Source of the DNA: Xenophilus arseniciresistens
Lineage (GTDB): Bacteria > Pseudomonadota > Gammaproteobacteria > Burkholderiales > Burkholderiaceae_C
DNA: 64,000 bases
Direction: 5' to 3'
Assembly: GCF_028023875.1 (NCBI RefSeq)
Contig: NZ_JAQIPB010000002.1
Location: forward strand, 744,001 to 808,000
Shown: positions 35,456 through 47,302 of the stretch, one piece after another
How positions within the stretch are numbered: the first letter of the stretch is position 1
How the letters are laid out: every line of letters starts with the position of its first letter
Notes under the pieces: model-generated
Databases searched by the model: none
What the model saw: the letters and a program-made list of their open reading frames with translations, nothing else
Told to the model about the DNA's origin: nothing
Translations under genes and position numbers: made by a program

Positions 35456-35764
35456 TCAGCCCTTGCGCATGATCAGCAGCAGCGCGGCCATCGAGATGCC
35501 GAAGCCCCACCAGATGGAAGGCTCCGCATCCAGGCTGAGCCATTCCTGCAGCTTGCCGGCCAGGCCCACGAAGGCGAGGTTGATGTAGGCCGCCGTGAGC
35601 AGCCCGATGAAGAGCCGGTCGCCGCGCGTGGTCTCGATGGGCAGCCAGCCGCGGCGCAAGGTGGTGGGCGACTTGATTTCCCACACCGTCATGCCCACGA
35701 GCATGAGCGCGATGCAGCAGAAGAAAACCGCCACCGGGGTGGTCCAGACCATCCAGTCGAGCAT
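35456..35764 (-). CDS. glpU: Small membrane protein of the glycerol ABC system (DUF2160, GlpU-type)
   Basis: A 102-residue protein with three hydrophobic segments (residues 8-28, 50-70 and 83-99) and the DUF2160 feature MTVWEIKSPTTLRRGWLPIETTRGDRLFIG. The family is found with glycerol ABC genes; its role is unknown. AAGGAG precedes the ATG. It lies 12 nt after glpQ and 112 nt before glpV; that gap holds nothing I can identify. Confidence 0.85.
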   Translation of the reverse strand: MLDWMVWTTPVAVFFCCIALMLVGMTVWEIKSPTTLRRGWLPIETTRGDRLFIGLLTAAYINLAFVGLAGKLQEWLSLDAEPSIWWGFGISMAALLLIMRKG

Positions 35765-35776
35765 GTGCGTTCTCCT

Positions 35777-36588
35777 TCAGACCCGCCCCATCGCGAAGCC
35801 CTTCGCGATGTAGTGGCGCACGAACCAGATGACGATCGCGCCGGGCACGATGGTCAGCACCCCCGCGGCGGCCAGCGTGGCCCAGTCCATGCCCGATGCA
35901 CTCACGGTGCGCGTCATGGTGGCCACGATGGGCTTGGCGTTCACGCTGGTGAGCGTGCGCGCCAGCAGCAGTTCCACCCAGCTGAACATGAAGCAGAAGA
36001 AGGCCGCCACGCCCACGCCCGCCTTGATGAGGGGCAGGAAGATGGTGAGGAAGAAGCGCGGGAACGAGTAGCCGTCGATGTAGGCCGTCTCGTCGATCTC
36101 GCGCGGAATGCCGCTCATGAAGCCTTCGAGAATCCACACCGCCAGCGGCACGTTGAACAAGAGATGCGCCAGCGCCACGCCCAGGTGCGTGTCCATCAGC
36201 CCCACCGTGGTGTAGAGCTGGAAGAAGGGCAGCAGGAACACCGCCGGCGGCGTCATGCGGTTGGTCAGCAGCCAGAAGAACACATGCTTGTCGCCCAGGA
36301 ACGAGTAGCGCGAGAAGGCGTAAGCCGCCGGCAGCGCCACCGTGAGCGAGATCACCGTGTTGATGGCCACGTAGATCAGGCTGTTGATGTAGCCCGAGTA
36401 CCACGACGCGTCGGTGAAGATGCGCACGTAGTTGGCCCAGGTGAACTGCGCCGGGAAGAACGAGAAGCTCGAGAGGATCTCCTCGTTCGTCTTGAAGCTC
36501 ATGTTGACCATCCAGTAGATGGGCAACAGCGCGAACAGGAGGTACAGCAGCAGGAAGATGCTGCGCTTGCGAAAGCGTCTTTGCTCGT

Positions 36589-36592
<4 letters not shown>
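35777..36592 (-). CDS. glpQ: Glycerol ABC transporter permease (GlpQ-type)
   Basis: A 271-residue binding-protein-dependent permease with six membrane helices. The EAA loop reads EIDETAYIDGYSFPRFFLTIFLPLI, matching the E-A-A-x3-G motif that contacts the ATPase. GGAGG and AAGGA precede the ATG at 36592, and the start overlaps the glpP stop (ATGA). It forms the membrane channel with GlpP. Confidence 0.9.
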
Positions 36593-38546
<1,954 letters not shown>

Positions 38547-38551
38547 GCTTT

Positions 38552-39623
<1,072 letters not shown>

Positions 39624-39640
<17 letters not shown>

Positions 39641-41243
39641 GTTGGACCTCCTTCGGTGCATCGTTGTTGTCGTTCGGCGCGGCGGCATGCGAGCGCATCC
39701 ACCGCTCGACCTGCTCGCGCGCCGCGGGCGCCAGGTGCAGGCCCAGCTTGGAGCGGCGCCACAGCACGTCCTCGCCGGTCAGGGCCCACTCCTCGCGCTG
39801 CAGATAGCGCAGTTCGGCTTCGTACAGCCCCGGCGCCACCTGGGCGCCGAGATCGGACACGAACCTGGCATCGCCCAGGACGCGATCGACCCGCGTACCG
39901 TAGGCCCGGGCCAGGCGCCGGCCCAGCGTGCCGCCCAGCCAGGGGTAGCGCACATGCAGCAGATCCACGAAGCGCTCGAAGTCCGCATCGGGCCGCTCGG
40001 CCTTGCCGATCCAGGGCGACAGGTCGCCGCCGGCCAGGAAGGCGCCCTCGGTCCAGGCCGGACGCGGCTCGCCCAGCATGCGGCTCACCTCGTCGGCCGC
40101 GTCCTCGGCCAGCTTGCGGAAGGTGGTGATCTTGCCGCCCCACACCGACAGCAGCGGCGCGGCGCTGGTGTTGGACTCGAGCAGGTAGTCGCGCGTGACC
40201 GCCGAGGGATCGCCCGAGGCATCGTCCAGCAGCGGCCGCACGCCCGAGTAGGTCCACACCACGTCCGACGGCGTCACCGGCTTGTCGAAGTAGCGGCTGG
40301 CCTGCGCGCACAGGTAGTCGATCTCGTCCTGTTCGATGCGTGCGGCGCCGGGGTCGTCGCCATCGATCTCGATGTCGGTGGTGCCGATCAGCGTGAAGCT
40401 TTCCTGGTAGGGAATGGCGAAGATGATCCGCTTGTCGGGGTTCTGGAAGATGTAGGCGTGGTCGTGCGTGAAGAGGCGCGGCACCACGATGTGGCTGCCC
40501 TTGACCAGCCGCAGGCTCTTGGTGGCCAGCGCCTCGCCCGCGGCCGGCCGCGCCACGCCGCGCAGGAAGGATTCGGCCCACGGGCCGGCGGCGTTGACCA
40601 CGGCGCGCGCGCGGACTTCGCGCACACCTTGAGGCCCTTCGAGCGTCACGGTCCAGCCGTCCGCATCGCGCGTGGCGCCGGTGCAGCGGGTGCGCGTGAG
40701 CACCTGCGCGCCGCGTTCGCGCGCATCCATGGCGTTGAGCACCACCAGGCGCGCATCGTCCACCCAGCCGTCCGAGTAGACGAAGCCGCGCTCGAATTCC
40801 TTCTTCAGCGGCTCGCCCGCCACATGCTCGCGCAGATCGATGCCGCGCGAGGCCGGCAGCACCTCGCGGCGCGCGAGATGGTCGTACATGAACAGGCCGA
40901 TGCGGATCATCCAGGCCGGCCGCTGGGCCGGGTCGTGCGGCATCACGAAGCGCAGCGGCCACATGATGTGCGGCGCGCTCTTGAGCAGCACCTCGCGCTC
41001 CTGCAGCGCCTTGCGCACCAGCGAGAACTCGTAGTACTCCAGATAGCGCAGCCCGCCGTGGATCAGCTTGGTGGACGAGGACGAGGTGTGCGAGGCCAGG
41101 TCGTCCTTCTCGCACAGCAGCACGCGAAAGCCCCGGCCGGCCAGGTCGCGCGCAATGCCGCAGCCATTGATGCCGCCGCCGACGATCAGCACATCGCAAT
41201 GGGCCGATGACTCTGGCGTAGGAGCAGCGGAGGTCGCGGTCAT
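39624..41243 (-). CDS. glpD: Glycerol-3-phosphate dehydrogenase (aerobic, FAD-dependent)
   Basis: A 539-residue flavoprotein. FAD Rossmann motif VLIVGGGINGCGIARDLAGRG is near residues 18-38. The glpD blocks follow: SSSSTKLIHGGLRYLE, LYxQ-type helices, YSGVRPLLDD, and SVWGGKITTFRKLAE. The C-terminal helical domain has DLLHVRYPWLGG. It oxidises glycerol-3-phosphate to DHAP and reduces ubiquinone at the membrane. The start at 41243 gives the family N-terminus; an ATG at 41300 would add 19 residues. It is first in the minus-strand operon and divergent from glpR. Confidence 0.92.
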
Positions 41244-41433
41244 GGAGACGAGTTCCCGATTCGGTTCGTGAGCGTGTCCGGCGGCGATTATGGGGCGCAT
41301 GATTTTCTCTTTGGTTCCTTTTGGCGCGATTTTGCCCCGAGTTTTCCCTTAGCATCCTTCGTTTTGCTTCGCTTTAAAGTGACTCGCGCCTGCGGGAACA
41401 CTCCAGAAGCCCTCCTGTGCCCCTTCTTTTTTC
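41244..41433. promoter_or_regulatory. Divergent glpD/glpR control region with spaced T-tracts
   Basis: The region between the divergent glpD and glpR genes carries T-runs at about 41303, 41310, 41319, 41330, 41342, 41362 and 41373, mostly 9-12 bp apart. It includes the segment TTCGTTTTGCTTCGCTTT (41358-41375), which resembles the repeated TTTCG units bound by GlpR/DeoR repressors. It is the likely operator and promoter zone. I cannot place -35/-10 boxes with confidence. Confidence 0.5.
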
Positions 41434-42228
41434 GTGAATTCGAACCCCCGCCAGATCAAACTCCTCGACGCCGTGCGCGCGCGTGGCGCGTTGAGCGTCG
41501 AACAGCTTGCCGAGATGCTCGGCGTCACCCTGCAGACCGTGCGCCGCGACGTGCAGCGCCTGGCCGATGGCGGGCTGCTGACCCGCTTTCACGGCGGCGT
41601 GCGGGTGCCCAGCTCCACCACCGAAAACATCGGCTACTCGCAGCGCGCCGCACTGAACGCCGAGGGAAAGGCGCGGATCGCGCGCGCGGTGGCCCAGCAG
41701 GTGCCCAACGACTGCTCGCTGATCCTCAACATCGGCACCACCACCGAGGCGATCGCGCATGCGCTGCTGCGGCACACCGGCCTGCGCGTGATCACCAACA
41801 ACCTGAACGTGGCGGCCATCCTGTCGGGCAATCCCCACTGCGAGGTGATCGTGGCCGGCGGCTCGGTGCGCGCGCGTGACCGCGCCATCGTCGGCGAGGC
41901 CACGGTGGACTTCATCCGCCAGTTCAAGGTCGACATCGCGGTGATCGGCATCTCCGGCATCGAGGCCGACGGCTCGCTGCGCGACTTCGACCTGCGCGAG
42001 GTGAAGGTGGCGCAGACCATCATTGCGCAGGCCCGCCAGGTCTGGCTGGCGGCCGATGCAAGCAAGTTCAACCGGCCGGCCATGGTGCAGCTGGCGCAGC
42101 TGTCGCAGATCGATTGCCTCTTCACCGACGAGGAACCGCCACCGCCTTTCCCCGAACTGCTCGAAACTGCCCAGGTCCGCTGCGAAATCGCCCGCGGACC
42201 CGACACCTTCAGGACAAAAACGCCATGA
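41434..42228 (+). CDS. glpR: DeoR-family glycerol regulon repressor
   Basis: A 264-residue DeoR-type regulator. The winged HTH is at residues 5-60 ([24 protein letters not shown]). The sugar-phosphate-binding domain follows, with [25 protein letters not shown], and [22 protein letters not shown]. GlpR represses the glp genes and is relieved by glycerol-3-phosphate. The start is GTG at 41434. The stop overlaps the glpK start (ATGA). Confidence 0.92.
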   Translation: MNSNPRQIKLLDAVRARGALSVEQLAEMLGVTLQTVRRDVQRLADGGLLTRFHGGVRVPSSTTENIGYSQRAALNAEGKARIARAVAQQVPNDCSLILNIGTTTEAIAHALLRHTGLRVITNNLNVAAILSGNPHCEVIVAGGSVRARDRAIVGEATVDFIRQFKVDIAVIGISGIEADGSLRDFDLREVKVAQTIIAQARQVWLAADASKFNRPAMVQLAQLSQIDCLFTDEEPPPPFPELLETAQVRCEIARGPDTFRTKTP

Positions 42229-43721
42229 CCGACTACCTGCTGGCCCTGGACCAGGGCACCTCCAGTTCGCGCAGCATCGTCTTCGACCGCGCGGGCCGCA
42301 TCGTGGCCATGGCGCAGCAGGAGCTGCCGCAGCACTACCCGCAGCCCGGCTGGGTGGAGCACGATGCGATGCAGATCTGGCAAGGCCAGCTGGCCACCGC
42401 GCGCGAAGTGCTGCAAAAGGCCGGGCTGCAGGCCCGGGAGATCGCGGCCATCGGCATCACCAACCAGCGCGAGACCACGCTGGTGTGGAACCGCAAGACC
42501 GGCCTGCCCGTGCACAACGCCATCGTCTGGCAGGACCGGCGCGCCGAGCCGCTGTGCGTCCGGCTGCGCGAGCAGGGCCTGGCAGCCACCATCCAGGAGA
42601 AGACCGGGCTGGTGATCGACGCCTACTTCTCGGGCACCAAGCTGCGCTGGCTGCTCGACAACGTGCCGGGCGTGCGCGCCCAGGCCGAACGCGGCGAGCT
42701 GGCCTTCGGCACCGTGGACAGCTGGCTGATCTGGCAGCTGACGGGCGGCAAGGTGCATGTGAGCGACGTGAGCAACGCCTCGCGCACCATGCTGTTCAAC
42801 GTGCATCGCAATGAATGGGACGCCGAGCTGCTCGCGGCGCTGGACATCCCGGCCGCCTTGATGCCCGAGGTGCTGCCCTCGTCCAGCCATTTCGCCACCA
42901 CCGATGCACCATTGCTGGGCGCCGCGCTGCCCATCGGCGGCGTGGCCGGCGACCAGCAGGCCGCGCTCTTCGGCCAGGCCTGCTTTGGCGCCGGCATGGC
43001 CAAGAACACCTATGGCACGGGCTGCTTCCTGCTCATGCACACGGGCGAGGCGTTCCAGCCCTCGCGCAACGGCCTGCTGGTCACCAGCTCGGCCCAGACC
43101 ACGGCCCGGCCCGAATACGCGATGGAAGGCAGCGTCTTCGTCGGCGGCGCGGTGGTGCAGTGGCTGCGCGACGGGCTGCAGGCCATCAAGGGCAGCGCCC
43201 AGGTGCAGGGCCTGGCCGAAAGCGTGCCCGACGCGGGCGGCGTGATGTTCGTGCCCGCCTTCACGGGCCTGGGCGCGCCCTACTGGAAGGCCGACGCGCG
43301 CGGCACCATCACGGGCCTGACGCGCGGCACCACGGTGGCCCACATCGCGCGCGCGGCGCTCGAAAGCATCGCCTACCAGAGCGCCGCGCTGCTGCAGGCC
43401 ATGAGCCGCGACGTGGTCGCCGCGGGCGGCCAGAGCGTGAGCGAGCTGCGCGTGGACGGCGGCGCCTGCGTGAACGACCTGCTGATGCAGTTCCAGGCCG
43501 ACCTGCTGGGCATTCCCGTGGTGCGGCCCGCCGTGACCGAAACCACCGCACTGGGCGCCGCCTACCTGGCGGGCCTGTCCTGCGGCGTGTATGGCGGCAC
43601 CGAAGAACTCAGCGCCCTGTGGCGGGCCGAGCGCCGCTTCATGCCCACCCTGCCGCGCGCCCAGGCCGAGGCGGCCATGGAACGCTGGGAACAGGCGGTG
43701 CGGCAGGCGACGGCGCAGTAG
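42225..43721 (+). CDS. glpK: Glycerol kinase
   Basis: A 498-residue FGGY kinase. The N-terminus has [17 protein letters not shown] (phosphate 1 loop). Substrate-binding parts are [15 protein letters not shown] and [12 protein letters not shown]. The ATP site includes [12 protein letters not shown] and [22 protein letters not shown]. It phosphorylates glycerol, trapping it in the cell for GlpD. No glycerol channel gene (glpF) is seen; uptake seems to rely on the ABC importer. It overlaps glpR by ATGA and is convergent with the next gene. Confidence 0.95.
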   Translation: MTDYLLALDQGTSSSRSIVFDRAGRIVAMAQQELPQHYPQPGWVEHDAMQIWQGQLATAREVLQKAGLQAREIAAIGITNQRETTLVWNRKTGLPVHNAIVWQDRRAEPLCVRLREQGLAATIQEKTGLVIDAYFSGTKLRWLLDNVPGVRAQAERGELAFGTVDSWLIWQLTGGKVHVSDVSNASRTMLFNVHRNEWDAELLAALDIPAALMPEVLPSSSHFATTDAPLLGAALPIGGVAGDQQAALFGQACFGAGMAKNTYGTGCFLLMHTGEAFQPSRNGLLVTSSAQTTARPEYAMEGSVFVGGAVVQWLRDGLQAIKGSAQVQGLAESVPDAGGVMFVPAFTGLGAPYWKADARGTITGLTRGTTVAHIARAALESIAYQSAALLQAMSRDVVAAGGQSVSELRVDGGACVNDLLMQFQADLLGIPVVRPAVTETTALGAAYLAGLSCGVYGGTEELSALWRAERRFMPTLPRAQAEAAMERWEQAVRQATAQ

Positions 43722-43745
43722 GCGCGCCGGGCGCGCCGCTTTGTC
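43721..43745 (+). terminator. Possible terminator after glpK
   Basis: GGCGCGC (43721-43727) and GCGCGCC (43731-43737) can pair across a 3-nt loop, followed by GCTTTGT. The T-run is poor, so it may be a weak or Rho-dependent end. It lies between two convergent genes. Confidence 0.35.
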
Positions 43746-43757
43746 ATCAGCGCCGCT

Positions 43758-44519
43758 TCAGCGCACCAGCACCTGCCAGACCAGCTCCAGCCCGGCCGAC
43801 CAGAGATCTGCGCGCGCAGGACTGCTTTCCTTTTCTTCGCGCAGCGCACGCTGGCGGTCGCGTTCGATGGCCGTCAGCGCATCGGCGATGTCCACCGTGC
43901 CGACCGGGCGTGCCACGGGGCCGCGGCTGGCGGCGGCCGCATTGGCGCCATGGCGCTTGAGGGCCTGATCGACGGCCTGCGGATCGAGCAGCGAAAAGGG
44001 CGCGCGGCAGAACGGGCAGGCATGGTCGCGGCGGATGTCCACCGGCGCGCCGCAGCCGCTGCAATTGATGGCGTCCACGCGCCGCGCCAGATCCTCGATC
44101 TCGGGCCGGGTGAGCATGCGCACAAAACCCTTTTCGATCATGAAGGACGAAAAGGTGGTGAAGCGCCCGTGCTGCTGCGGGCAGCGATAGGTCACATAGC
44201 GGCCGCTGCGCACCACGTCGAAACCATGGGCCAGCGTGCGCCGGCAATGCGGGCAATGCAACTGCTCGGCCAGCGGCATGTGGGCGTCGTCGCGGTGGCG
44301 ATGCAGCAGCTCGAACAGCTGCAGCACCGCTTCGGGCGCCAGCCGCTGGCTTTCCTTCGGATCGAACCAGATGCCCTGGCAGCCGAAGCAGATGTCCAGC
44401 TCCGTCACCAGGCCCAGGTGCGTGCGCAGCTGGTGCACCTCCATCGGGTTGCGGCAAGAGGGGCAGGCAGGAAGGGTGGGAGCGAGCGGGTTCACGGGCG
44501 GGATGCTACTTCGCGGCAT
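43758..44519 (-). CDS. Zinc-ribbon (TFIIB-type) protein, unknown function
   Basis: A 253-residue cytoplasmic protein with three Zn-binding clusters. The first is CPSCRNPMEV ... CFGCQGIWFDPKES (zf-TFIIB, near residues 20-57). The second is CPHCRRTLAHGF. The third is CSGCGAPVDI ... CPFCRAPFSLLDP. A charged linker and a hydrophobic C-terminus (LWSAGLELVWQVLVR) follow, the latter perhaps membrane-associated. Function unknown. ATGs at 44519 and 44531 and a GTG at 44495 are possible starts; none has a good ribosome-binding site. Confidence 0.75.
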   Translation of the reverse strand: MPRSSIPPVNPLAPTLPACPSCRNPMEVHQLRTHLGLVTELDICFGCQGIWFDPKESQRLAPEAVLQLFELLHRHRDDAHMPLAEQLHCPHCRRTLAHGFDVVRSGRYVTYRCPQQHGRFTTFSSFMIEKGFVRMLTRPEIEDLARRVDAINCSGCGAPVDIRRDHACPFCRAPFSLLDPQAVDQALKRHGANAAAASRGPVARPVGTVDIADALTAIERDRQRALREEKESSPARADLWSAGLELVWQVLVR

Positions 44520-44557
44520 GCGCGGTGGCATATGTTTTTCCGCCGGGCCGCCCCAAG

Positions 44558-44580
44558 GAAAAACGCCCCCCTCGGGGGGC
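44558..44580 (-). terminator. Rho-independent terminator after the alpha-E gene
   Basis: On the minus strand GCCCCCC (44580-44574) pairs with GGGGGGC (44571-44565) and is followed by GTTTTT. It lies 37 nt beyond the alpha-E stop codon at 44617. Confidence 0.82.
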
Positions 44581-44616
44581 AGCGGACCTCGCGCAGCGGG
44601 GGAGCGTGGGGGCCGT

Positions 44617-45573
44617 TTAATGCGCGGGAACGAGAAAGTCCTGGCTGATGCGGCCGCCCAGTTCGTTCACGCGGTCCAGGAACTGCGTGAGGTAGGCATG
44701 CAGGCCGGTGGCCAGGATCTCGTCGACTCGGCCGTACTGCAGCTCGCCCAGCAGCTTGCCCGCACGGCGCAGCGTTTCGGCGCTCTGGTCGTTGGCCACC
44801 TTGGTCAGGTTGGCCACCACCTCGCCCAGGCTGTGGTGCAGCGAGCGCGGCATGTCCGCGCGCAGGATCAGCAGTTCGGCCACGCGCTCGGGCTTGATCA
44901 CGTCGCGGTAGACCTTGCGGTAGACCTCGAAGGCCGAGACGCTGCGCAGGATCGCGCTCCAGTGATAGAAGTCGTATTCCTGGTGCTCCTCGGTGCCGGC
45001 GCCGAAGAACTCGCTGTTCATGGCGTGGAACTTCACGTCGACCAGGCGGGCCGTGTTGTCGGCCCGCTCGAGGAAGGTGCCCAGGCGCGAGAAGTAGAAG
45101 GCCTCGTCCTGCAGCATGGTGCCCAGGGTCACGCCGCGCGAGAGGTGCGAGCGGAACTTGACCCACTCGAAGAAGGCGCCCGGGTCGCGCTCGAACTGGC
45201 CGATGCGCAGCATGCGGTTGACGTCCAGCCAGGTGGTGTTCTGCGTTTCCCAGGATTCGGTGGTGAGCGCGCCCCGCACGGCGCGGGCGTTCTCGCGCGC
45301 CGCGCGCAGGCAGGAGATGATGGAAGACGGATTGCTCTCGTCCTTGACCATGAACTCCATCACGCCCTCGGGCGTGATCGCGTCGTACTTGGCGAAGTAG
45401 GCCGGGCGCAGTTCGCTGATCGACAGCACGCCCTGCCAGCCAAGCTGGGCGACTTCGGCCGACTGCGGCAGCAGCGAGGTCTGGTAGTTGACGTCGAGCA
45501 TGCGCGCGGTGTTCTCGGCCCGCTCGGTGTAGCGCGACATCCAGTAGAGATGGTCGGCGGTGCGTGAAAGCAT
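44617..45573 (-). CDS. Alpha-E domain-containing protein (stand-alone)
   Basis: A 318-residue all-helical protein of the alpha-E family (DUF403). The N-terminal signature is [28 protein letters not shown] (key residues [14 protein letters not shown]); a second similar stretch is FLERADNTARLVDVKFH. It is always found with circularly permuted ATP-grasp proteins and transglutaminases in predicted peptide-synthesis loci. It is 21 nt downstream of the ATP-grasp gene. A second copy of the domain is fused to ATP-grasp at 53729-56473. Confidence 0.88.
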   Translation of the reverse strand: MLSRTADHLYWMSRYTERAENTARMLDVNYQTSLLPQSAEVAQLGWQGVLSISELRPAYFAKYDAITPEGVMEFMVKDESNPSSIISCLRAARENARAVRGALTTESWETQNTTWLDVNRMLRIGQFERDPGAFFEWVKFRSHLSRGVTLGTMLQDEAFYFSRLGTFLERADNTARLVDVKFHAMNSEFFGAGTEEHQEYDFYHWSAILRSVSAFEVYRKVYRDVIKPERVAELLILRADMPRSLHHSLGEVVANLTKVANDQSAETLRRAGKLLGELQYGRVDEILATGLHAYLTQFLDRVNELGGRISQDFLVPAH

Positions 45574-45594
45574 GGTGTGGTTCTCCCTTCGGCC

Positions 45595-47136
45595 TCAGGC
45601 AGTCGGCGATTGAGACTGGGATTGGGATTGGGACTGCGACTGACCCTCGGCGCCCTGCGTCTGCGTCTGTGACTGCGTGTTGAAGCGCTTGCCCGATTCG
45701 AGGATCCAGGTGTCCTTGGTGCCGCCGCCCTGCGAGGAGTTGACCACCAGCGAGCCTTCCTTGAGCGCCACCCGCGTGAGGCCGCCCGGCACCATCTGCA
45801 CCTCCTTGGCCGACAGCACGAAGGGCCGCAGGTCGATGTGGCGCGGCGCGATGCCCGATTCGACGAAGGTGGGCGAGGTCGACAGGCTCAGCGTGGGCTG
45901 GGCGATGTAGCCGTCGGGCTTGGCGCGCACCACTTCGCGGAACTCGTCGATCTCGGCCTTGGTGGAGGCCGGGCCGATCAGCATGCCGTAGCCACCCGCG
46001 CCGTGAACCTCCTTCACGACCAGCTCCTCCATGTGCGCCAGCACGTAGTCCAGGTCGTCCTTGTTGCGGCACATCCAGGTGGGCACGTTCTTGAGGATGG
46101 GCTTCTCGCCCAGGTAGAACTCCACCATCTTGGGCACGTAGGGGTAGATGGACTTGTCGTCCGCCACGCCCGTGCCCACCGCATTGCAGATCACCACGTT
46201 GCCGGCCTTGTAGGCGCGCATCAGGCCGGCGCAGCCCAGGGTGGAGTTGGGGCGGAAGACCTCGGGGTCGAGGAAGTCGTCGTCCACGCGGCGGTAGATC
46301 ACGTCAACGCGGCGCGGGCCGCGCGTGGTGCGCATGTAGACGAAGTCGTCCTTCACGAACAGATCCTGCCCCTCGACCAGCTCCACGCCCATCTGCTGGG
46401 CCAGGAAGGCATGCTCGAAGTAGGCGCTGTTGTACATGCCGGGCGTGAGCACCACCACCGTGGGCTCGGCCGTGGCCGGCGGCGCGCTGGCGCGCAGGGT
46501 CTCGAGCAGCAGATCGGGGTAGTGGGCCACCGGCGCCACGCGGTTCTGCGCGAACAGTTCGGGGAACAGCCGCATCATCATCTTGCGGTTCTCGAGCATG
46601 TAGCTCACGCCGCTGGGCACGCGCAGGTTGTCTTCGAGCACGTAGTACTCGCCCTTGCCGCTGCTGTCGGGCGCGCGCACGATGTCGATGCCCGAGATGT
46701 TGGAGTAGATGCCGTTGGGCACATCGACCCCGATCATCTCGGGGCGGAACTGGGCGTTGTTGTTGATCTGCTCGGCCGGGATGATGCCGGCCTTGACGAT
46801 TTCCTGGCCGTGGTAGACGTCATGGATGAAGCGGTTGAGCGCGTTCACGCGCTGCACCAGCCCCTTTTCCATCTCGCTCCATTCGTCGGCCGGAATGATG
46901 CGCGGCAGCAGGTCAAAAGGAATGAGCCGCTCGGTGCCCGAGCCGTCCTCGTCCTTCGCGCCGTAGACGGCAAAGGTGATCCCCACCCGGCGGAAGATCA
47001 TTTCCGCCTCCTCGCGCCGGGAGTTCATCACCTCCTGCGGTTGCTTCGCGAGCCATTGGTCGTAGCGTTGGTAGTGCTGCCGAATCGCGGCGCCGTCATA
47101 CGGCAGCCGTTCATACATTTCATCGAACTTGTGCAT
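45595..47136 (-). CDS. Circularly permuted type 2 ATP-grasp protein (stand-alone)
   Basis: A 513-residue amidoligase-like ATP-grasp protein (DUF404/DUF407). Signature parts include DVPNGIYSNISGIDIVR, VVVLTPGMYNSAYFEHAFLA, VDVIYRRVDDDFLDPEVF, VKEVHGAGGYGMLIGP and SSQGGGTKDTWIL. The C-terminal tail is low complexity, built from Gln-Ser-Gln-Thr repeats. The likely start is the ATG at 47136 (MHKFDEMYE, as in relatives), with AAGGAG 12 nt upstream; the ATG at 47160 would add 8 residues. It probably activates a carboxylate for amide bond formation; the product is unknown. Confidence 0.85.
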   Translation of the reverse strand: MHKFDEMYERLPYDGAAIRQHYQRYDQWLAKQPQEVMNSRREEAEMIFRRVGITFAVYGAKDEDGSGTERLIPFDLLPRIIPADEWSEMEKGLVQRVNALNRFIHDVYHGQEIVKAGIIPAEQINNNAQFRPEMIGVDVPNGIYSNISGIDIVRAPDSSGKGEYYVLEDNLRVPSGVSYMLENRKMMMRLFPELFAQNRVAPVAHYPDLLLETLRASAPPATAEPTVVVLTPGMYNSAYFEHAFLAQQMGVELVEGQDLFVKDDFVYMRTTRGPRRVDVIYRRVDDDFLDPEVFRPNSTLGCAGLMRAYKAGNVVICNAVGTGVADDKSIYPYVPKMVEFYLGEKPILKNVPTWMCRNKDDLDYVLAHMEELVVKEVHGAGGYGMLIGPASTKAEIDEFREVVRAKPDGYIAQPTLSLSTSPTFVESGIAPRHIDLRPFVLSAKEVQMVPGGLTRVALKEGSLVVNSSQGGGTKDTWILESGKRFNTQSQTQTQGAEGQSQSQSQSQSQSPTA

Positions 47137-47225
47137 TTGAACGACCATCTCCTTGGGCATAGCTTAGCAAGTTCAGGACCACCTTCCTGGCGCGCAGGGG
47201 CGCGGGTGCGGCACTTGCGGCGTGC

Positions 47226-47300
47226 CTAGGGCCTGTTAACACTATTTCAGGGGTCGCGAAGCTCATCCCAGCCCGCCCATCAAGGCGCGCGACGCCGTGC
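47226..47300. repeat. Truncated second copy of the inverted-repeat element
   Basis: 75 nt match 10218-10292 with two mismatches, starting CTAGGGCCTGTTAACACTATTT. The match ends where the comEC gene begins (stop codon at 47303-47305), and no right-hand end is present. It lies between comEC and the ATP-grasp gene. Confidence 0.85.
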
Positions 47301-47302
47301 CG

